Below are positions 45,301 to 60,408 of a stretch of DNA of 64,000 bases, one piece after another; the stretch's first letter is position 1; every line of letters begins with the position of its first letter. The DNA is from Ilex aquifolium (taxonomy: Eukaryota; Streptophyta; Magnoliopsida; Aquifoliales; Aquifoliaceae). Both the position numbers and the translations under genes were made by a program. The notes under the pieces were generated by a model, which was given only the letters and a program-made list of their open reading frames with translations, searched no databases and was not told the DNA's origin. The stretch covers positions 52,861,069 to 52,925,068 of the forward strand of contig OX637391.1 of assembly GCA_951799425.1 (NCBI GenBank), written 5' to 3'.

Positions 45301-46738
45301 TGTCAATCCAGATGAGATAAAATAAACGACGAAATCACACCTGACCAAAAAAAAAAAAAATGATAACACAATTCTTCTGGTTGTCCTACATAACTGTTTT
45401 GCCTTTTTGCTTTACCGTAGATTTTATCTTCTATTAAGTGCTAGGTTATCAAGTCTGCCAAGTTAATAAGAGTTTGGGATGTTCATGTGATTGTACTGTT
45501 TATGAATTGATATGTAGTAAAGGTTGTTCCATTGTGACCTGGAACATCACTAGTGCGAATCACGAAAGCAATCTCTCCGCATGCAATGATAAGGTTGTGT
45601 ACATCTAACCCTCTGCTAACCTTAAGTAGATGGAGCCTCGTGCACCAGGCTTTTCAGGTGTTTTGATAAGAGGGCTTTCCAATTAATTTAATTGTACAGT
45701 ATATGAAGTAGTGTACCTACTTAATCAGCACACTGGTGCGTAGGGGTTCTCTCAATTCTTCTCTCCTCTATCTCTAATACCTAAACCCTAACAGTAAGAC
45801 TCACGAACTCACTGTTGGTTTAGCGGCAGAGGATGCTGCTTGTGTCACTTCAAGTCCCTTTTAGTGCATCAATTATGTTTAAATCTAAACAATACTATGG
45901 AACTATAACCGTGCTCTACTGAAGGGAATTCAATGTGACCTTTCCTACCTTACTCTACCATCTAAGCAACCAGCTGAACTAGCACAGTTGGACCCACAAT
46001 TTGGCAATCCGAAAGTTTAAAGCAAGTTAGACAGTTAGGTTGTTGGACAGGATCTGCTAACTCTAGAGCATCTTATTTTTGTTCTAGAGCTCCAACTCCA
46101 ACCTGTGGGCCACTATCACCTGCTTTGAACCATTTAGCCACAAACAATGAGCAGAAGGAAAAAGGGGATGTGTTTGAAATGACCACATGGAATAAAGTAT
46201 CATGAAGTTGGATAGAAGCATTGGCATGTCACCCAGAAGAATATGGTTTCCCTACGAGGCACCAGTTTATCAATTGGCTCGTCTTATACAGTTGAATATT
46301 AACCAAATTCATCAAGACCATGATAACTTTAACTGTTCCTGGAGGATGTCTATTAAAAAATCTTGATACTGCTGTTTTCTGATATGTTTGTTGTTTTTTT
46401 TGTTTTTGCCAAGCTATAATATATGCGTTTTCTATTTTACTGGCTGCCAAACAAGTTAATTAATTATGGCTGTTGTGATGGTTATTTAGGCAGCAGATAA
46501 GGAGGAGGCAAGGTCTGGTTTGATAAGGTCTGAAGGGGACTTGTTTTTGAATGGAGCTCAGGCATGCTTATTAACAACTGGGGAAGAATGCGCATTCCAT
46601 CCAAGTGAGTTTTACCCAGTCTGGACCCTGGAAGCTGCCTCAGATTCTCTTAAAGCTGTTCTTCAAATCTGTACAGGTTGGCAATCTATTCCACGACCAG
46701 CAGAAGAAGTTGGTGGTGGTTGCAGAGCACCTGCATGA
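42337..46738 (+). CDS. pectate-lyase family protein, five exons (335 aa)
   Basis: Pectate lyases cleave de-esterified homogalacturonan in the wall by Ca-dependent beta-elimination. Exons: 42337-42463, 44116-44467, 44549-44759, 44883-44951, 46490-46738; all introns are GT-AG and total coding length is 1008 nt. The start MGTLPYADVDSSL is the first ATG in the open frame. The parallel beta-helix (Pec_lyase_C/Amb_all) includes the calcium-site-like WIDRCSLRDYDDGLIDI (about 133-150), HDKTMLIGADPSH, and RQRHPRIRFGKVHLYNNY (about 194-211), which matches the catalytic Arg motif. The N-terminus shows no signal peptide, unlike classical secreted pectate lyases; length and sequence fit the short subgroup with Arabidopsis At3g55140. 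The last exon is family-like to GDLFLNGAQA and ICTGWQ, then diverges. It converges on EXO70H 551 bp downstream. Confidence 0.93.
45518..45680 (+). mobile_element. degraded SINE in pectate-lyase intron 4
   Basis: AGTGCGAATCACGAAAGC, AATCTCTCCGCATGC and a late GGAGCCTCGTGCACCAGGCT follow the layout of the widespread plant Au/TS-type SINE 3' region (GTACATC, then AGCCTYGTGCACYRGGCT). A-rich tail and target duplication are not clear, so it is an old partial copy. Confidence 0.4.
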
Positions 46739-47289
46739 CTTCTTTGTTTGGCTTGTATGTGCTGTCATTTCTGGTCTCATAACTCTTTGAACTTGAGAAC
46801 CTGTCACAGGAATGAGTATCGTTCCTGAATAATTATTTCAAATTATGCCCAGATTTGGTTTAGAATGGTTAATGGTTACATAAACTACTGCATTTTGTTC
46901 TCTTTGCATTTAAAATTGCAAATTTCATCATTCAGAATGAAGCTAGATCCCCAGTTCTTTGCTGATATGATAATATAGGTTGTGGATTGTGAGTTGCCCT
47001 ATATCAATTGCAACATACTGCTAATTTTCTTGATGCCTTAATTGATTTGTATATTTTATTATCGTGTGGGTTGGGTTGCATGATTCAAGGGTCACACAAA
47101 CAATGGAATATGCTCTTGATAGACTAGCATTTTTAAAGTAATTTCTCCTTGGCTTGCTGGTCTTTTGCAGGAAGCATTGAAAATGGAAAACATAAGAACC
47201 AGTGTATATAAAATGCAACAAAAAGGAAAGAAATTGAAGTACAGACCATTAAACTGGTAATTTTTGTTTGTTTCAAAGTATTGTAACAT
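46739..47289. other. convergent 3' region between pectate lyase and EXO70H
   Basis: Untranslated tails of both genes are expected here, read from opposite strands. Sequence is AT-rich with no separate gene. Possible polyadenylation signals were not resolved. Confidence 0.5.
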
Positions 47290-49224
47290 CTAGGGGAGAC
47301 ACCGTGATGCGCGTGAGATTGATGATGATGATGATGACGACGACGATGAACTCCCGGATGCAGCAGTCCCATGGAACAAATCTGACAAGTAATTCCCCAA
47401 ATTATCAGGTGAGTATCTCACCAACACCTCCAAATTCTTCTCCCCACTCAGAGTTGCCAAATGTGTGTCATAGAACACCCTGTATGCCGGCACTAGTTTC
47501 CTTGCAATTGACACTTTAATCTCATCTCGGAGCTTCCCATCCATTACAACCCATGACGTCTGTTTCCGATATGCCTCGTCAAATGTGGAGTTAAATTGCC
47601 TGAAGCACCCCTTCACCATCTCCGGTAATGAAACCGCGGTTAAATTCTCCGGCAAACTGAAGAACACTGTACTCCAAGCATTTGCTTCATAGTTGGCTGC
47701 ATATAGTTTCAACTTTCTCTCATGCTTCAGTATCCAGTCTTCTCCCAGAAGGAACTTAAGATTTGTTGAACGGACCTTCTCCACGACAAATTGAAGATTG
47801 TTGGCTAAGAAGAGGTAGGACAGAGCGATGTCATTGTAGGACTCAGCTTTGTTGTCAAGTTTGCAGAGGAGGACAAGTATGATCCATGCGAGTCGGACGG
47901 ACACAGCTGATGTTGGGTTGTCCTCGTTGTTTGGACTGTCGAAGTAAGATTCTGGGAAAGGCAATTGTGCTGGTGATGCCGAATTGGTAGCAACTTCGGA
48001 GAGGACTCCACTGTAATTGGCTAGAAAGGACATGTAATTCATCACTGAATTGGTCAGCGGATGGATTCCACCGCCAGGAACTGGAGTTCTTGATGAGTTC
48101 TTTTGAATCGATGTCTCAAACTCGGATATAATTGTTTGGACTGTGTCACCCAATTTATGGAGTGAAGAGAGAGCTTGCAATTTGATTGCTGAGATTGATT
48201 CATATGAGAAGATTGACTCAATCTCCGGCCAGAGGTCAGATATTGATTCATACAGGTCCATTAGCCTGAAAATTCTATCTGGCGATCTTTTACTTTTGGC
48301 TACTAGCTCTGGGAATCTGAATAAATTGGTGGCTCCTTCTTTTGATATATATGTGAAACATGATTCTCTGATTGTTTCAGATGCAGAAAATACATGATCA
48401 CACAGAAACTTCTCGCCCTGAAATAGTGTTTTTATAGCAATCTGAATTGCATTCAGCCAATTCTTGATGTGATGCTCGAAAACTTCTGAATTCATCCTGT
48501 TAATCTGAGAAGAACTGTACCGTTCAATTCCAAGACGGTAGAGTCCTTCATCTACAATTGACCTTCGGATAAGTCTGTATATCTTTCCACACTCTCTGCC
48601 ATAACCAGAGCTAATCATACAGTCAGCAATCAACTTGAGGTCAGACATAGCGATCATTGAGAGTCGTTCAACCTCCGATATGGATTCGCCAACAGCCCGA
48701 ATCTCATCATCTGATTCAACATCCTCGTCTACATCTGAATTTCTTGACTGCGACACGTGCGATGACCAGCTAGAAACAGATTCTGGATCCAACTGCTCCC
48801 TATTCTCTGACAATATGTGGTAAAACTCCTTCTCGAGTCGTTTCATGGCTATTTGCATCAACTTTTGTGCAACCACGAGCTTCTCAGAACTTGAATGCTC
48901 CGAGACCAAAAAGTGCATGGCTCTACGCAAGTCCTTGACACATTTGATGAACTCCTTGCCTTCTTTTCGGTTTTCTTTAAAAAGGGGGACAAATTTGACT
49001 TCGAAAGAGTCACTGGGATCCCATTTTGTGATCATGGACTTGGCATTTTCGATGTTTTCTTCCACCATGGTTTCAGAGAATGTGTGTGAAGGCGTGTAAG
49101 GTAAAGGAGGAATCGATAAGGAAGAGATTGCTGACGAGGTTTTAGAGAAAGAGAAGAAACTTGCCATTGTTTTTCGCGGCGTCACAGGTGCTGTCTCTCT
49201 CTTTGGGATTTCAATAATTGCCAT
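47290..49224 (-). CDS. EXO70 exocyst subunit, EXO70H-like (644 aa)
   Basis: EXO70 proteins bind plasma-membrane phosphoinositides and tether secretory vesicles as part of the exocyst; EXO70H members act in trichome and root-hair walls and in immunity. The gene is a single exon. The ATG at 49224 (MAIIEIPKRETAPVTPRK) is chosen over an upstream in-frame start because the earlier codons run through a CA repeat and leader repeats. The N-terminus has PRKTMASFFSFSKTSS and a Ser-rich stretch as in EXO70H members. Next come LMQIAMKRLEKEFYHIL and ESVS, then the Exo70 domain (about 260-620). WVVMDGKLRDEIKVSIARKLVPAYR and VRYSPDNLGNYLSDLF mark its C-terminal helices. An 11-Ser tail encoded by a trinucleotide repeat is unusual. 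Family assignment is firm; the H subgroup is a judgement by eye. Confidence 0.93.
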   Translation of the reverse strand: MAIIEIPKRETAPVTPRKTMASFFSFSKTSSAISSLSIPPLPYTPSHTFSETMVEENIENAKSMITKWDPSDSFEVKFVPLFKENRKEGKEFIKCVKDLRRAMHFLVSEHSSSEKLVVAQKLMQIAMKRLEKEFYHILSENREQLDPESVSSWSSHVSQSRNSDVDEDVESDDEIRAVGESISEVERLSMIAMSDLKLIADCMISSGYGRECGKIYRLIRRSIVDEGLYRLGIERYSSSQINRMNSEVFEHHIKNWLNAIQIAIKTLFQGEKFLCDHVFSASETIRESCFTYISKEGATNLFRFPELVAKSKRSPDRIFRLMDLYESISDLWPEIESIFSYESISAIKLQALSSLHKLGDTVQTIISEFETSIQKNSSRTPVPGGGIHPLTNSVMNYMSFLANYSGVLSEVATNSASPAQLPFPESYFDSPNNEDNPTSAVSVRLAWIILVLLCKLDNKAESYNDIALSYLFLANNLQFVVEKVRSTNLKFLLGEDWILKHERKLKLYAANYEANAWSTVFFSLPENLTAVSLPEMVKGCFRQFNSTFDEAYRKQTSWVVMDGKLRDEIKVSIARKLVPAYRVFYDTHLATLSGEKNLEVLVRYSPDNLGNYLSDLFHGTAASGSSSSSSSSSSSISRASRCLP

Positions 49225-49226
49225 TT

Positions 49227-49265
49227 CAGTTTGTTTTCTTGATACACAAGAACTGGAACACACAC

Positions 49266-49300
<35 letters not shown>

Positions 49301-49600
49301 AGTGTTGTGCTGTCCTTGTCCTTCAGTTTGTTTTCTTGATGCACAAGAAGAACTGGAACTTGAAAGACAAACACAACACCCACAGCCACACACTGGGTAC
49401 TGTGCTATGCTTGTTCTTCAGTTTGCTTTCTTGATGCACAAAAAGAACTGGAACTTGAAGAACAAACTAACGCACACACTCTGCGTATTGTGCTATGCTT
49501 GTTCTTCAGTTTGTTTCCTTGATGCACAAAAAGAACTGCAACTTGAAAAACACTCACAGACACACACACTGGGTATTGTTATGCTTATGCTTGTGGGAGA
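49227..49600 (-). repeat. four-copy ~93-bp tandem repeat in the EXO70H leader
   Basis: CAGTTTG(T/C)TTTCTTGATRCACAA with GAACTGGAACTTGAA begins at 49227, 49324, 49419 and 49507 (spacing 97, 95, 88). Each unit includes a CA-rich segment; the first holds a pure CA run (about 49265-49298). The array starts three bases upstream of the ATG. Confidence 0.9.
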
Positions 49601-49618
49601 GAGATTATGAGAATCGGC

Positions 49619-49626
49619 TTTAAATA
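49619..49626 (-). promoter_or_regulatory. putative TATA box of EXO70H
   Basis: TATTTAAA on the minus strand lies about 400 bp upstream of the start codon and just outside the tandem repeat. If used, nearly the whole repeat array would be transcribed as 5' leader. Confidence 0.5.
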
Positions 49627-49697
49627 GAATAGGGAGTGACCACAGTTTCCAATTGGGGTAGGTGGCATTTGGACCTAGCAGTGATTGACTGGGTGGG

Positions 49698-49747
49698 TTT
49701 GAAGTATACGTGTAAGGTAGCATTTGAAGTATACGTGTAAGGTAGCA
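49698..49747. repeat. 25-bp tandem duplication upstream of EXO70H
   Basis: TTTGAAGTATACGTGTAAGG plus GTAGCA occurs twice head to tail at 49698 and 49723, about 75-125 bp upstream of the putative TATA box. Confidence 0.85.
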
Positions 49748-49749
49748 AA

Positions 49750-50203
49750 TAGTGCTTACGCTGATATTCATATAACCAGTGGCCAAGACTCATATTGCTG
49801 ATTAGGTGAAATGACTTGGGTGGTTTTAGGTTACAGTGTTTTCCTTGTCTGATTGATGTAGTCATTAAGCTGCAACTTAGGAGTGGGAAAGACCGACATG
49901 TGAACACGTTTGAGCTCGAGTTAGATTCTGAGTTGAGGTTTTGGAAACCCTGTTGAACATGAACTTGTTTTTGTGTAATTTACATTATTTTCATGTTATT
50001 GATACATTTTATTGTATATATGCCATATTTAGTGCACAATGCTCTCACCGATAATAGGGTTTGAGAGCGCTAAATATTAGGCATCCTTATCCCAATACTT
50101 GACATCAATATACTAGGTTTCTGTTGGCCTCCAATTCAACTCATCAATGAACTGCCACCCAGATTTCCACAATGGTGAAGAGGGGGAGAGATAGAAAGAG
50201 AAA

Positions 50204-50235
<32 letters not shown>

Positions 50236-51012
50236 TGTCCACCTAGGAAATATCTATAATCCTTTTTTTTCTTTCTCCTTCAACTGTTCATAACTCCGTC
50301 TTTAACCGCACTAAACTGTCTAACTCTTGGTCTCTTTATACACCTATATTTCTCCTCCAGATCTCTCTCCCCTTCCCTATCTAAACTTAAACTTTCTTGA
50401 TCCAAAAGCTAAGCTTATCTTTGAAGACTTAGTTTAGTTTTTGTGTTTTCTATTGCACTAGGTGGAGAATAATACCAAGTCTAGGTCTGACTGACTGGGA
50501 AACAACCTGGAAGGTGTTCATAAAAAAAAAAAAAAAAAATTATTGTTAAAGACCATTTCAGCAAATCATATAATAGGTTTTTTTCTTGTCTTAAAAATCG
50601 GCCTGTCCTTTTCCATTACTCCCCAAGTCTTCTGAAACCAGATAGCTTGATCCACCCGTCACCGCAAAATTAGTTTATAATTATATTTTCAATTTAATTC
50701 TATCCAAAATATTATAAATCTTTTTATAGAATCTGTTTCCTTATCGCCCAGGGCAATGAGGGTCTGCACTTATTGTAGATTGAGACGTTGAATAACAGAA
50801 TAGCTTTCCTTATACATTCCTAATTTTCAGTCTAATATTTCACCTTTTTTTTTTTTATCATATTTATGAAGATTTTATCATATCGTTGTATCTAAATTGT
50901 ATCCCGTATTCAAATATATATGTATAGATATGCAAGTTTCTTTTTTAAGACGCCAAAATGGAAATTCACTTGAGGAAAGTTGTATAAAATTCTTGTGAGA
51001 GAACATTATCAC
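49750..51012. other. intergenic, no gene; 29-G homopolymer
   Basis: AT-rich DNA with a G29 run (50207-50235), pyrimidine-rich text at 50255-50400 and an A-run near 50521. No coding frame with a recognisable domain was found. Confidence 0.5.
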
Positions 51013-51028
51013 AAATGTCATCCTAGAA

Positions 51029-51260
51029 CCACCGAGTGGGGTGGTCTAGTGGGTTATCGGCCCAACTTTTCACCATGAGATTGGAGGTTCGAGTCTTAGA
51101 GTCCACATTGGGATTTAGTGGTTACTAGCCTAGTTAAATTTATTTCCGATAGGAGTAATGAGAACGGTCAGGAGTCTCATGATTCCACTAGTGAGGAGCC
51201 TCTTGGGGGTGGTTTTTGGGTGATCCCCTTTGCCTCCACCTCTTTTTCAATGGGAAAAAA
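51029..51260 (+). mobile_element. tRNA-derived SINE, copy 1
   Basis: It has RNA polymerase III promoter parts: box A-like GGTCTAGTGG (51043-51052) and box B GGTTCGAGTCT (51086-51096). An A-rich tail follows, and a 16-bp target duplication AAATG(T/C)CATCCTAGAA lies at 51013-51028 and 51261-51276 with one mismatch. A second copy lies at 63418. The short open frame over it is not a gene. Confidence 0.85.
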
Positions 51261-51276
51261 AAATGCCATCCTAGAA

Positions 51277-51896
51277 ATCTGCTCGTTGGAGAGAGAGAGA
51301 GAGAGAGTTTTCTTTGACCCAAACAATCCGTTGGGGTTCAGTTATTGACTTAGATTCTGCTCAAACTATAACTAAATGACTTTGACTAAACGCCGTGATC
51401 CTATCATCGTATGGAGAAAATACCAAACCGGACTCGCTGCTCAATAAATATTGTGTCTTAGATCGAAAAATGAAGTTTCAATAGTACATAAAGCGTACAT
51501 ACATACAGTGTTATGTTTGTTTAAAATAGTAATTATGTATATAAAAGCTTACGAGGTTAGATTAACGGAACAAGCTTGGCTCGTGCATCATATAACTTTA
51601 AAATTAAACTTGGGCTCGGTTGTTTTTATAAATGAATGAAAACGAACGAAATCAACTTAGCTTTAATTTGAATTATTACCCAACATGAAATATCTAGTAA
51701 TTTCAAGTTTTAGCTAAAAGCCTTATGAATTATAATAAGTTCCTTACTATAATTCCAGTACTACTAATAATAATACATTTCACAGTGTGCCCCCTATTTT
51801 CAAACTACCATTATGAGGTCTGATTAATCAATTTCAACTGCAAATTAATGTGAGAAGTATTGGCGTTGACATGGTGGAAAAATAAGAACAATCTAG

Positions 51897-51933
<37 letters not shown>

Positions 51934-52369
51934 ACAACTCTGCAAATAGATTCTGCACCAGTTAGCAGCTGCATGGCCCTTCACGAGTGGAGTTGAGAGT
52001 GCCTCATAAGGTAACCAACCACCAGAAATCCATTCAACAGACAACGAAATTTGGGGGTAGGTGACTTGGTGTTGAATAAGATATCAAAGAAAAAAATGGT
52101 TGGGTGAGGGAGATTGGGACCCATATGATATTTTTTTTTTCTCTCAATAATAATTAATCAACACGAATACCATAAGTTTGGTGATAGAAATTTAAAAATA
52201 GAAAAACTATGAAACAATATACACAGATATATAACGTAGTTTAATATATTGTATTTATTTTGATACACCGTATTTATATACACAGACCAAAAAATTACAC
52301 CGATATATCATTTGTTGAAAAATATGATATTCAACTCTATTTATAGGGATAAAATATTGTTATCCAAAA
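51277..52369. other. intergenic, no gene; 36-C homopolymer
   Basis: AT-rich DNA with a GA microsatellite (51291-51307 borders the SINE) and a C36 run (51898-51933). No recognisable coding sequence. Confidence 0.45.
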
Positions 52370-52575
52370 ATCTTTAGAGGTAGTCCAGTGGTCAAATCTG
52401 TCATCTTGGAAACAAGAAGTCTCAAGTTCGATACTTCTCACACTCCTTAAAGATCAGTTACCCTTGTTTCTCAGAGGACATGTTCTTAAACTAGCTCGAA
52501 TTACGATATGGCCGGCTCAGAGTTCGAGGAAGTAGTCGGCACAAGCCTTGACACCCTATAAGAAAAAAATAAATT
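52370..52575 (+). mobile_element. probable SINE of a second family
   Basis: GTAGTCCAGTGGTCAAA resembles a box A, and CAAGTTCGATAC about 40 bases later a box B. The segment ends after CACCCTATAAGAAAAAAA. The target duplication could not be assigned. Confidence 0.5.
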
Positions 52576-53807
52576 ACTCAAACTTATTCAAATACAACTT
52601 AATCTCTATATTTTCTATTAGATGTTTAATATATCTATTTACGGTATATTAAGACTCTTCTAATAGTCTAATTTGTTTAGTATTCAATGTGAGATTTTCA
52701 CATATGATATCAATTTTATTATTCACATATAAAAATTAATCACATTGTACCTTAAAGTATAAATTTTATTTCATATCACTCAAATAGATGACGGCTATCA
52801 ATTTTTTAATAGTATATGCACATGTGAGTGGTCTATACTATCAATAAACAACTGCCTATTACATATGTGCAGGTCAAAAATTAAGAAAAATACCCATCAA
52901 TGACTTTACTCTTCCTAAGCTCCAAATTTTTTTCCTCTAACCGACCTTTTTTTTTCTTTATAATTGAGGATATAAAATAAAACAGATAATAGTTTAGGGG
53001 ATAAAATATAATTTACTCATATAACAACTGATACAAACCCACAATGACATCAAGCGACTAAACTCCAGACGCACACCTCTTTTCAAATTTCAGCAACAGA
53101 GAACTAATTAACTGCTAATTTCCAGGCCAATGATTGATCCACGCACAACTGATCCAATAACACATAAAAGCTAAGGCATCTCAACACACCCTAACTCCCC
53201 TCAGCATTGACATCTACATATAATAACAGGTGCAGGTAGATCATGCCCAGAATGCACATGAATAGGTGGAAATATCCTCGTTCCAAAAGAGGAAGGTCTG
53301 AGGAAAACCTAGGGTTCAATGATACCTCAAGGAAGTGTGTCATTCCCCACACTGATCTACGCTCATCCATTCTTTCCTTCTTCCTAGGAGAGATCAACAG
53401 CAGCAACTTATCTTCATCAACCTTTTCCTTATCTTTGATAGTTCCTGAAGGGCTCTCTTACACATTTAAACTAGAATGCGCTATAGCATACCTTATTTAT
53501 GAATGCACTATAGCATTGCCAAGCCAAGAAACACAAACAGGACAATAACAACTTAAATGACCACCATTATGCAGCAACAAATAAGATCAAAAATCCCATC
53601 ATTGCAATTTCCCAGTAAAAATAATGACATCTTTCTAGCCTTGGGAGAAATATAAAATCCGAACTTCATAAAATTGACCAAAGTTAACTCTCAACTCAAA
53701 TCCTCCAAAAATGTAAGAATATAAGTAAACAAAATCCCCAAGTCTACCAGCAGAATGAGCGTTATAATAGATGCGAAGTGCCAAAACAGATTCTGTTGTG
53801 GACTCTC
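52576..53807. other. intergenic, 3' flank of RPL35
   Basis: No gene was recognised. The 3' untranslated part of RPL35 should occupy the last few hundred bases. Confidence 0.5.
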
Positions 53808-56957
<3,150 letters not shown>

Positions 56958-57000
56958 TGTTATGAAGCAGCTGCTATTACAAATGCTGCTCCGCCTTTGC

Positions 57001-57170
57001 TCTGAAACCCTAGTAAATATGAGAACTGGTTAGAGTTAGGGTTTCAGTTCATGGGGTTAGGGTTAGGGTTATACGTGTTACCCTTAGACTGCGGATTAGG
57101 TTGGGCTGGATTTAATGTGGGCTTGAGACAGATTACAAGTTCTGGTTTCTCAAGACTTTCAAGGCCCATA
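57001..57170 (-). promoter_or_regulatory. RPL35 promoter: telo-boxes and site-II motifs
   Basis: On the minus strand AAACCCTAA at 57036-57044 and repeated AACCCTAACCCTAACCC at about 57055-57072 form telo-boxes. AGCCCA at about 57102-57107 and TGGGCC at about 57163-57168 match the site-II class. This pair is characteristic of plant ribosomal-protein promoters and links expression to cell growth. Confidence 0.8.
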
Positions 57171-60100
57171 ATTCTAAGCACCATCTGCGAATCTAACATG
57201 AAATCGACACGGCATGAGTAAGTTTTAAGTTGGGTGTGACTAAAAGGTTACCACTTACTGCAGAATGTCCAGTTTGAACTATAGTTATTGATTCGGAAAA
57301 AGTCGAGCCCTCCACTACAGTCCAATCGAGGTGCAAATAAACATTCAATCCCTTCTCAATAGCATTTGGTTCACATAATTATTATCGTAAACGGGTTTAA
57401 ACACGCAATTGTTGAGAGAAGAGCAGAAGTCTTATCCCAACTGTTGAAGCCAACTCTACTACCACCTCGGTGGTAAGTTTAAATTTAGCTTTAGTGAGTT
57501 TAGATAATAAATAAGTAAACTTGACAAACTCGTTAAACACAACTTATATATTATACGAACTTAAAACTTAATATGATCCATGATACATATAAATTAGTTG
57601 GGTATTTTGATAAATTTTATAATAATATAATTTTTACATGAGACGAACCCAACATGACAAAACACGATATATTACAATTATATTATAGCTTAAACAAATT
57701 CTATCAATGTGAAACGGGTATTTGCGTGCTTTTGCTCAATGGCCCATGTGCTGGTTTAACCCAAGTTTTAATCCATTTACTTCGACAATGCAAGCTGTCC
57801 TTATCTCATCTGGGTTTTAAGAACTCATGTCCAAAAACCCACATAACACAAGGGAAATTGGTCTAATGATACCACAATGGTCCAACAACGTTTTCCAGTG
57901 GATCCAAATTTCAATACTCTAAGGATGTGTTTGTTTCGGTGGATAAAGACGTAGGATTTGCTAAAAAAATCTTAGGGCCCACAAATCTCAGGTTTGGATG
58001 ATAAAATGTTGGGCTTCAATTAGTTGGTCCGTAGTAATGTTTCGTGTCAGTCCACGGAAGGATGTAGGTTGGGTGACCCTATAAATTAGTACCGCTTTCC
58101 TCCCCTCCCGTGGTTGTTCTTGGGTGAGTTCCGCACGTAACATCGTGGTTCAGTCTTTAGTCCCATTGTCTTTAGCTTCTTTGTTAGTGCATCGGGAGCT
58201 CGGCCAACGATTTTCTAGCTAGCTTTAGGCACCCGTGGGATATATTTTCTACCGCCAAAATAAAAAATTTGTTTACCAATATACACTCAAAATAGTAAAA
58301 AGCTAGGATTAAAAGTTATTTCAACCTTGATTGATTTAGACATATACATGGGACCCATACTTGACATGTCTAAATACATGGAACCCATACTTGACATGTT
58401 ATCTACCCCAAACGAAGCATTGGATGGGATACATATGCATTGGACATCTTTGCATTGGGTCGGATGAAATTGGGTTAAAAATCCAATCCAACCTAGTCCA
58501 TATTTGAGAATCCAACACGCCCTAAGGGAGGCTCACAGTAAGTTGTATCATACAACTTTTGTCTCATGTTTATTTTGACAAAATTTTCTCAACCTATATT
58601 CGACAAATTTGCAATCTTGTATAATTAGGTTCACCTATAGTTTGTTTCATATTGATCTATTTATTAAAAGGGAGTAACCTGTCAATCTGATTTCGTTGAG
58701 TCTAAACTTGTATTTGAGTACCTAACAAATCACATTTAAGAATAGTGACTCATAATTTGAAAACATCAACCTACTTTGATGATGCCAATCTACCTTATTC
58801 TTTCATGGATTAGTATGTTTTGTCAGTTAAAATATCCATCGAGTTCGTTCATTATATCTTGTTGCCCCCCTAACCGTAGGAGCCAACTTTGCTTTGTGGT
58901 TGGTATTTCTACAACGACTCGAGGCCTAACTTCATAACCACCCCTAGCTTTCAAGGGTTGGCTCTCTCACATGCTCTAACCACTAGGTGCATCACGAAGA
59001 CATTATCATATTCGCTTCATATCTCAATATTAAAATTCCAAATATCTGAAATCATCTTCTAATCATAAATATTGATTGAACTAGAGACATTAACGAGCAT
59101 CGAAACCAAAATAAAAGTGTTAGCCTGACAATTTTACCTTTATTTCGAACAATAACCCCTTAGTTAAATTCATCAAGAGTGAATACAAAGAGTTCAAGGT
59201 CATCGTAAGCTATGCATAAGCAGTCTATAAGCCTAACTCTCCCCTCTTCTTATTTGATGTGCTATCGATAAGGTCTGTGGTTATAAATTTATCAAATATT
59301 CTTTATCTATTCAATTTAGGGCCTACCTCAATAGTCCTGTCACAACGGTTGATCTTTTAAGTGAGGGAAGCCAGAGCAATGACATAAAGAAAAGGAACTA
59401 TAGATTGAGAAAGTCACATTAGCTAGAGTGCCAACCCCCCTAGTAAGATGATTATGAAGTTTCATGTGGAGGCACCCACATGAATGAGGGGTTTTCATTT
59501 TCCCTTAATAACAAAATTTGTCTTAATTACGTGTCATTTAACTTAAATTTTTAATAAATATTGTCATTTACAAAATAATATGTATCAAATAACTCAGCAC
59601 TTTCTTATGAGAGTTTGAAGTTTAGAATTCGAGATGGTAAACCGTGAAAGACTCTCATTCCAATAGGGTCGTCAGTGGGTAGTATTGTACCGCGTTAAGT
59701 CCTATTAAAATCTATTTATAATCACATATAATCGGATTCGTATTGCATAATATCGGATCATGTTGTATTTAGTCAGATTTATGTCATGTTTGGTACAATA
59801 CGTGCATATCAAATCATTTATCCCAAGTGAATCTAGTCACGATGTGATCCTTTATCGATGATTTTGGTATATGATAGCCATCGAAAAGTTCGATAAGATT
59901 AGCCCTGATTTGATTACAAGAATGACATTAAAGTTCCACTGTCCCTTATTAGAGCTCCAAACATTAAATTGGTGGTGAATACTTGGTGCAACAAACTGTA
60001 TTATTAGGTTTCGCAATCTTTGATAGAACACTGTTTTGGCTTCGGGTTCACGAATGTGCATGTTGGCACAATTTGAAGCAAGAATTAATTATGATTTAGA

Positions 60101-60408
60101 CATGGGGGATAAGCACAAACACCTAAAAGGCTACTGTTTATTGACAAAGAAACGACATAAAATTGGACAAACCCTAATTATATACGGCTGTGCACACCTC
60201 GACTCGGCTCATTCAAATAAATAGATCAAGTTCAAGCATGTATTAAAGTGTAAACTCGACTTTTAACTCGTGCACAAGATTAAATATGACTCATACACCC
60301 ACACATTCTCTCAACGATCTCATTTTGTTCATGAGTGTAATTGGTTGAACAAAATATTGTGTAAGGTCGACTTGTTTGGTACATGAGCCCTAAAATGAGG
60401 CTTAAACT
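57171..60408. other. intergenic, no gene recognised
   Basis: Mixed AT-rich DNA. Short frames, for example 57654-57866 and 60036-60224, have no known domain. Text at 58080-58260 (GTTCCGCACGTAACATCG) looks retroelement-like but has no matched ends. Possible repeat ATACATGGRACCCATACTTGACATG is doubled near 58340-58400. Confidence 0.4.

Noticed and set aside
49225..49389. N-terminal extension of EXO70H
   Set aside because: It reads through CA repeats and the leader tandem array, giving a Cys/Val repeat without family similarity.
51086..51096. tRNA gene
   Set aside because: Box A and B are present but no cloverleaf follows; the A tail and target duplication show a SINE.
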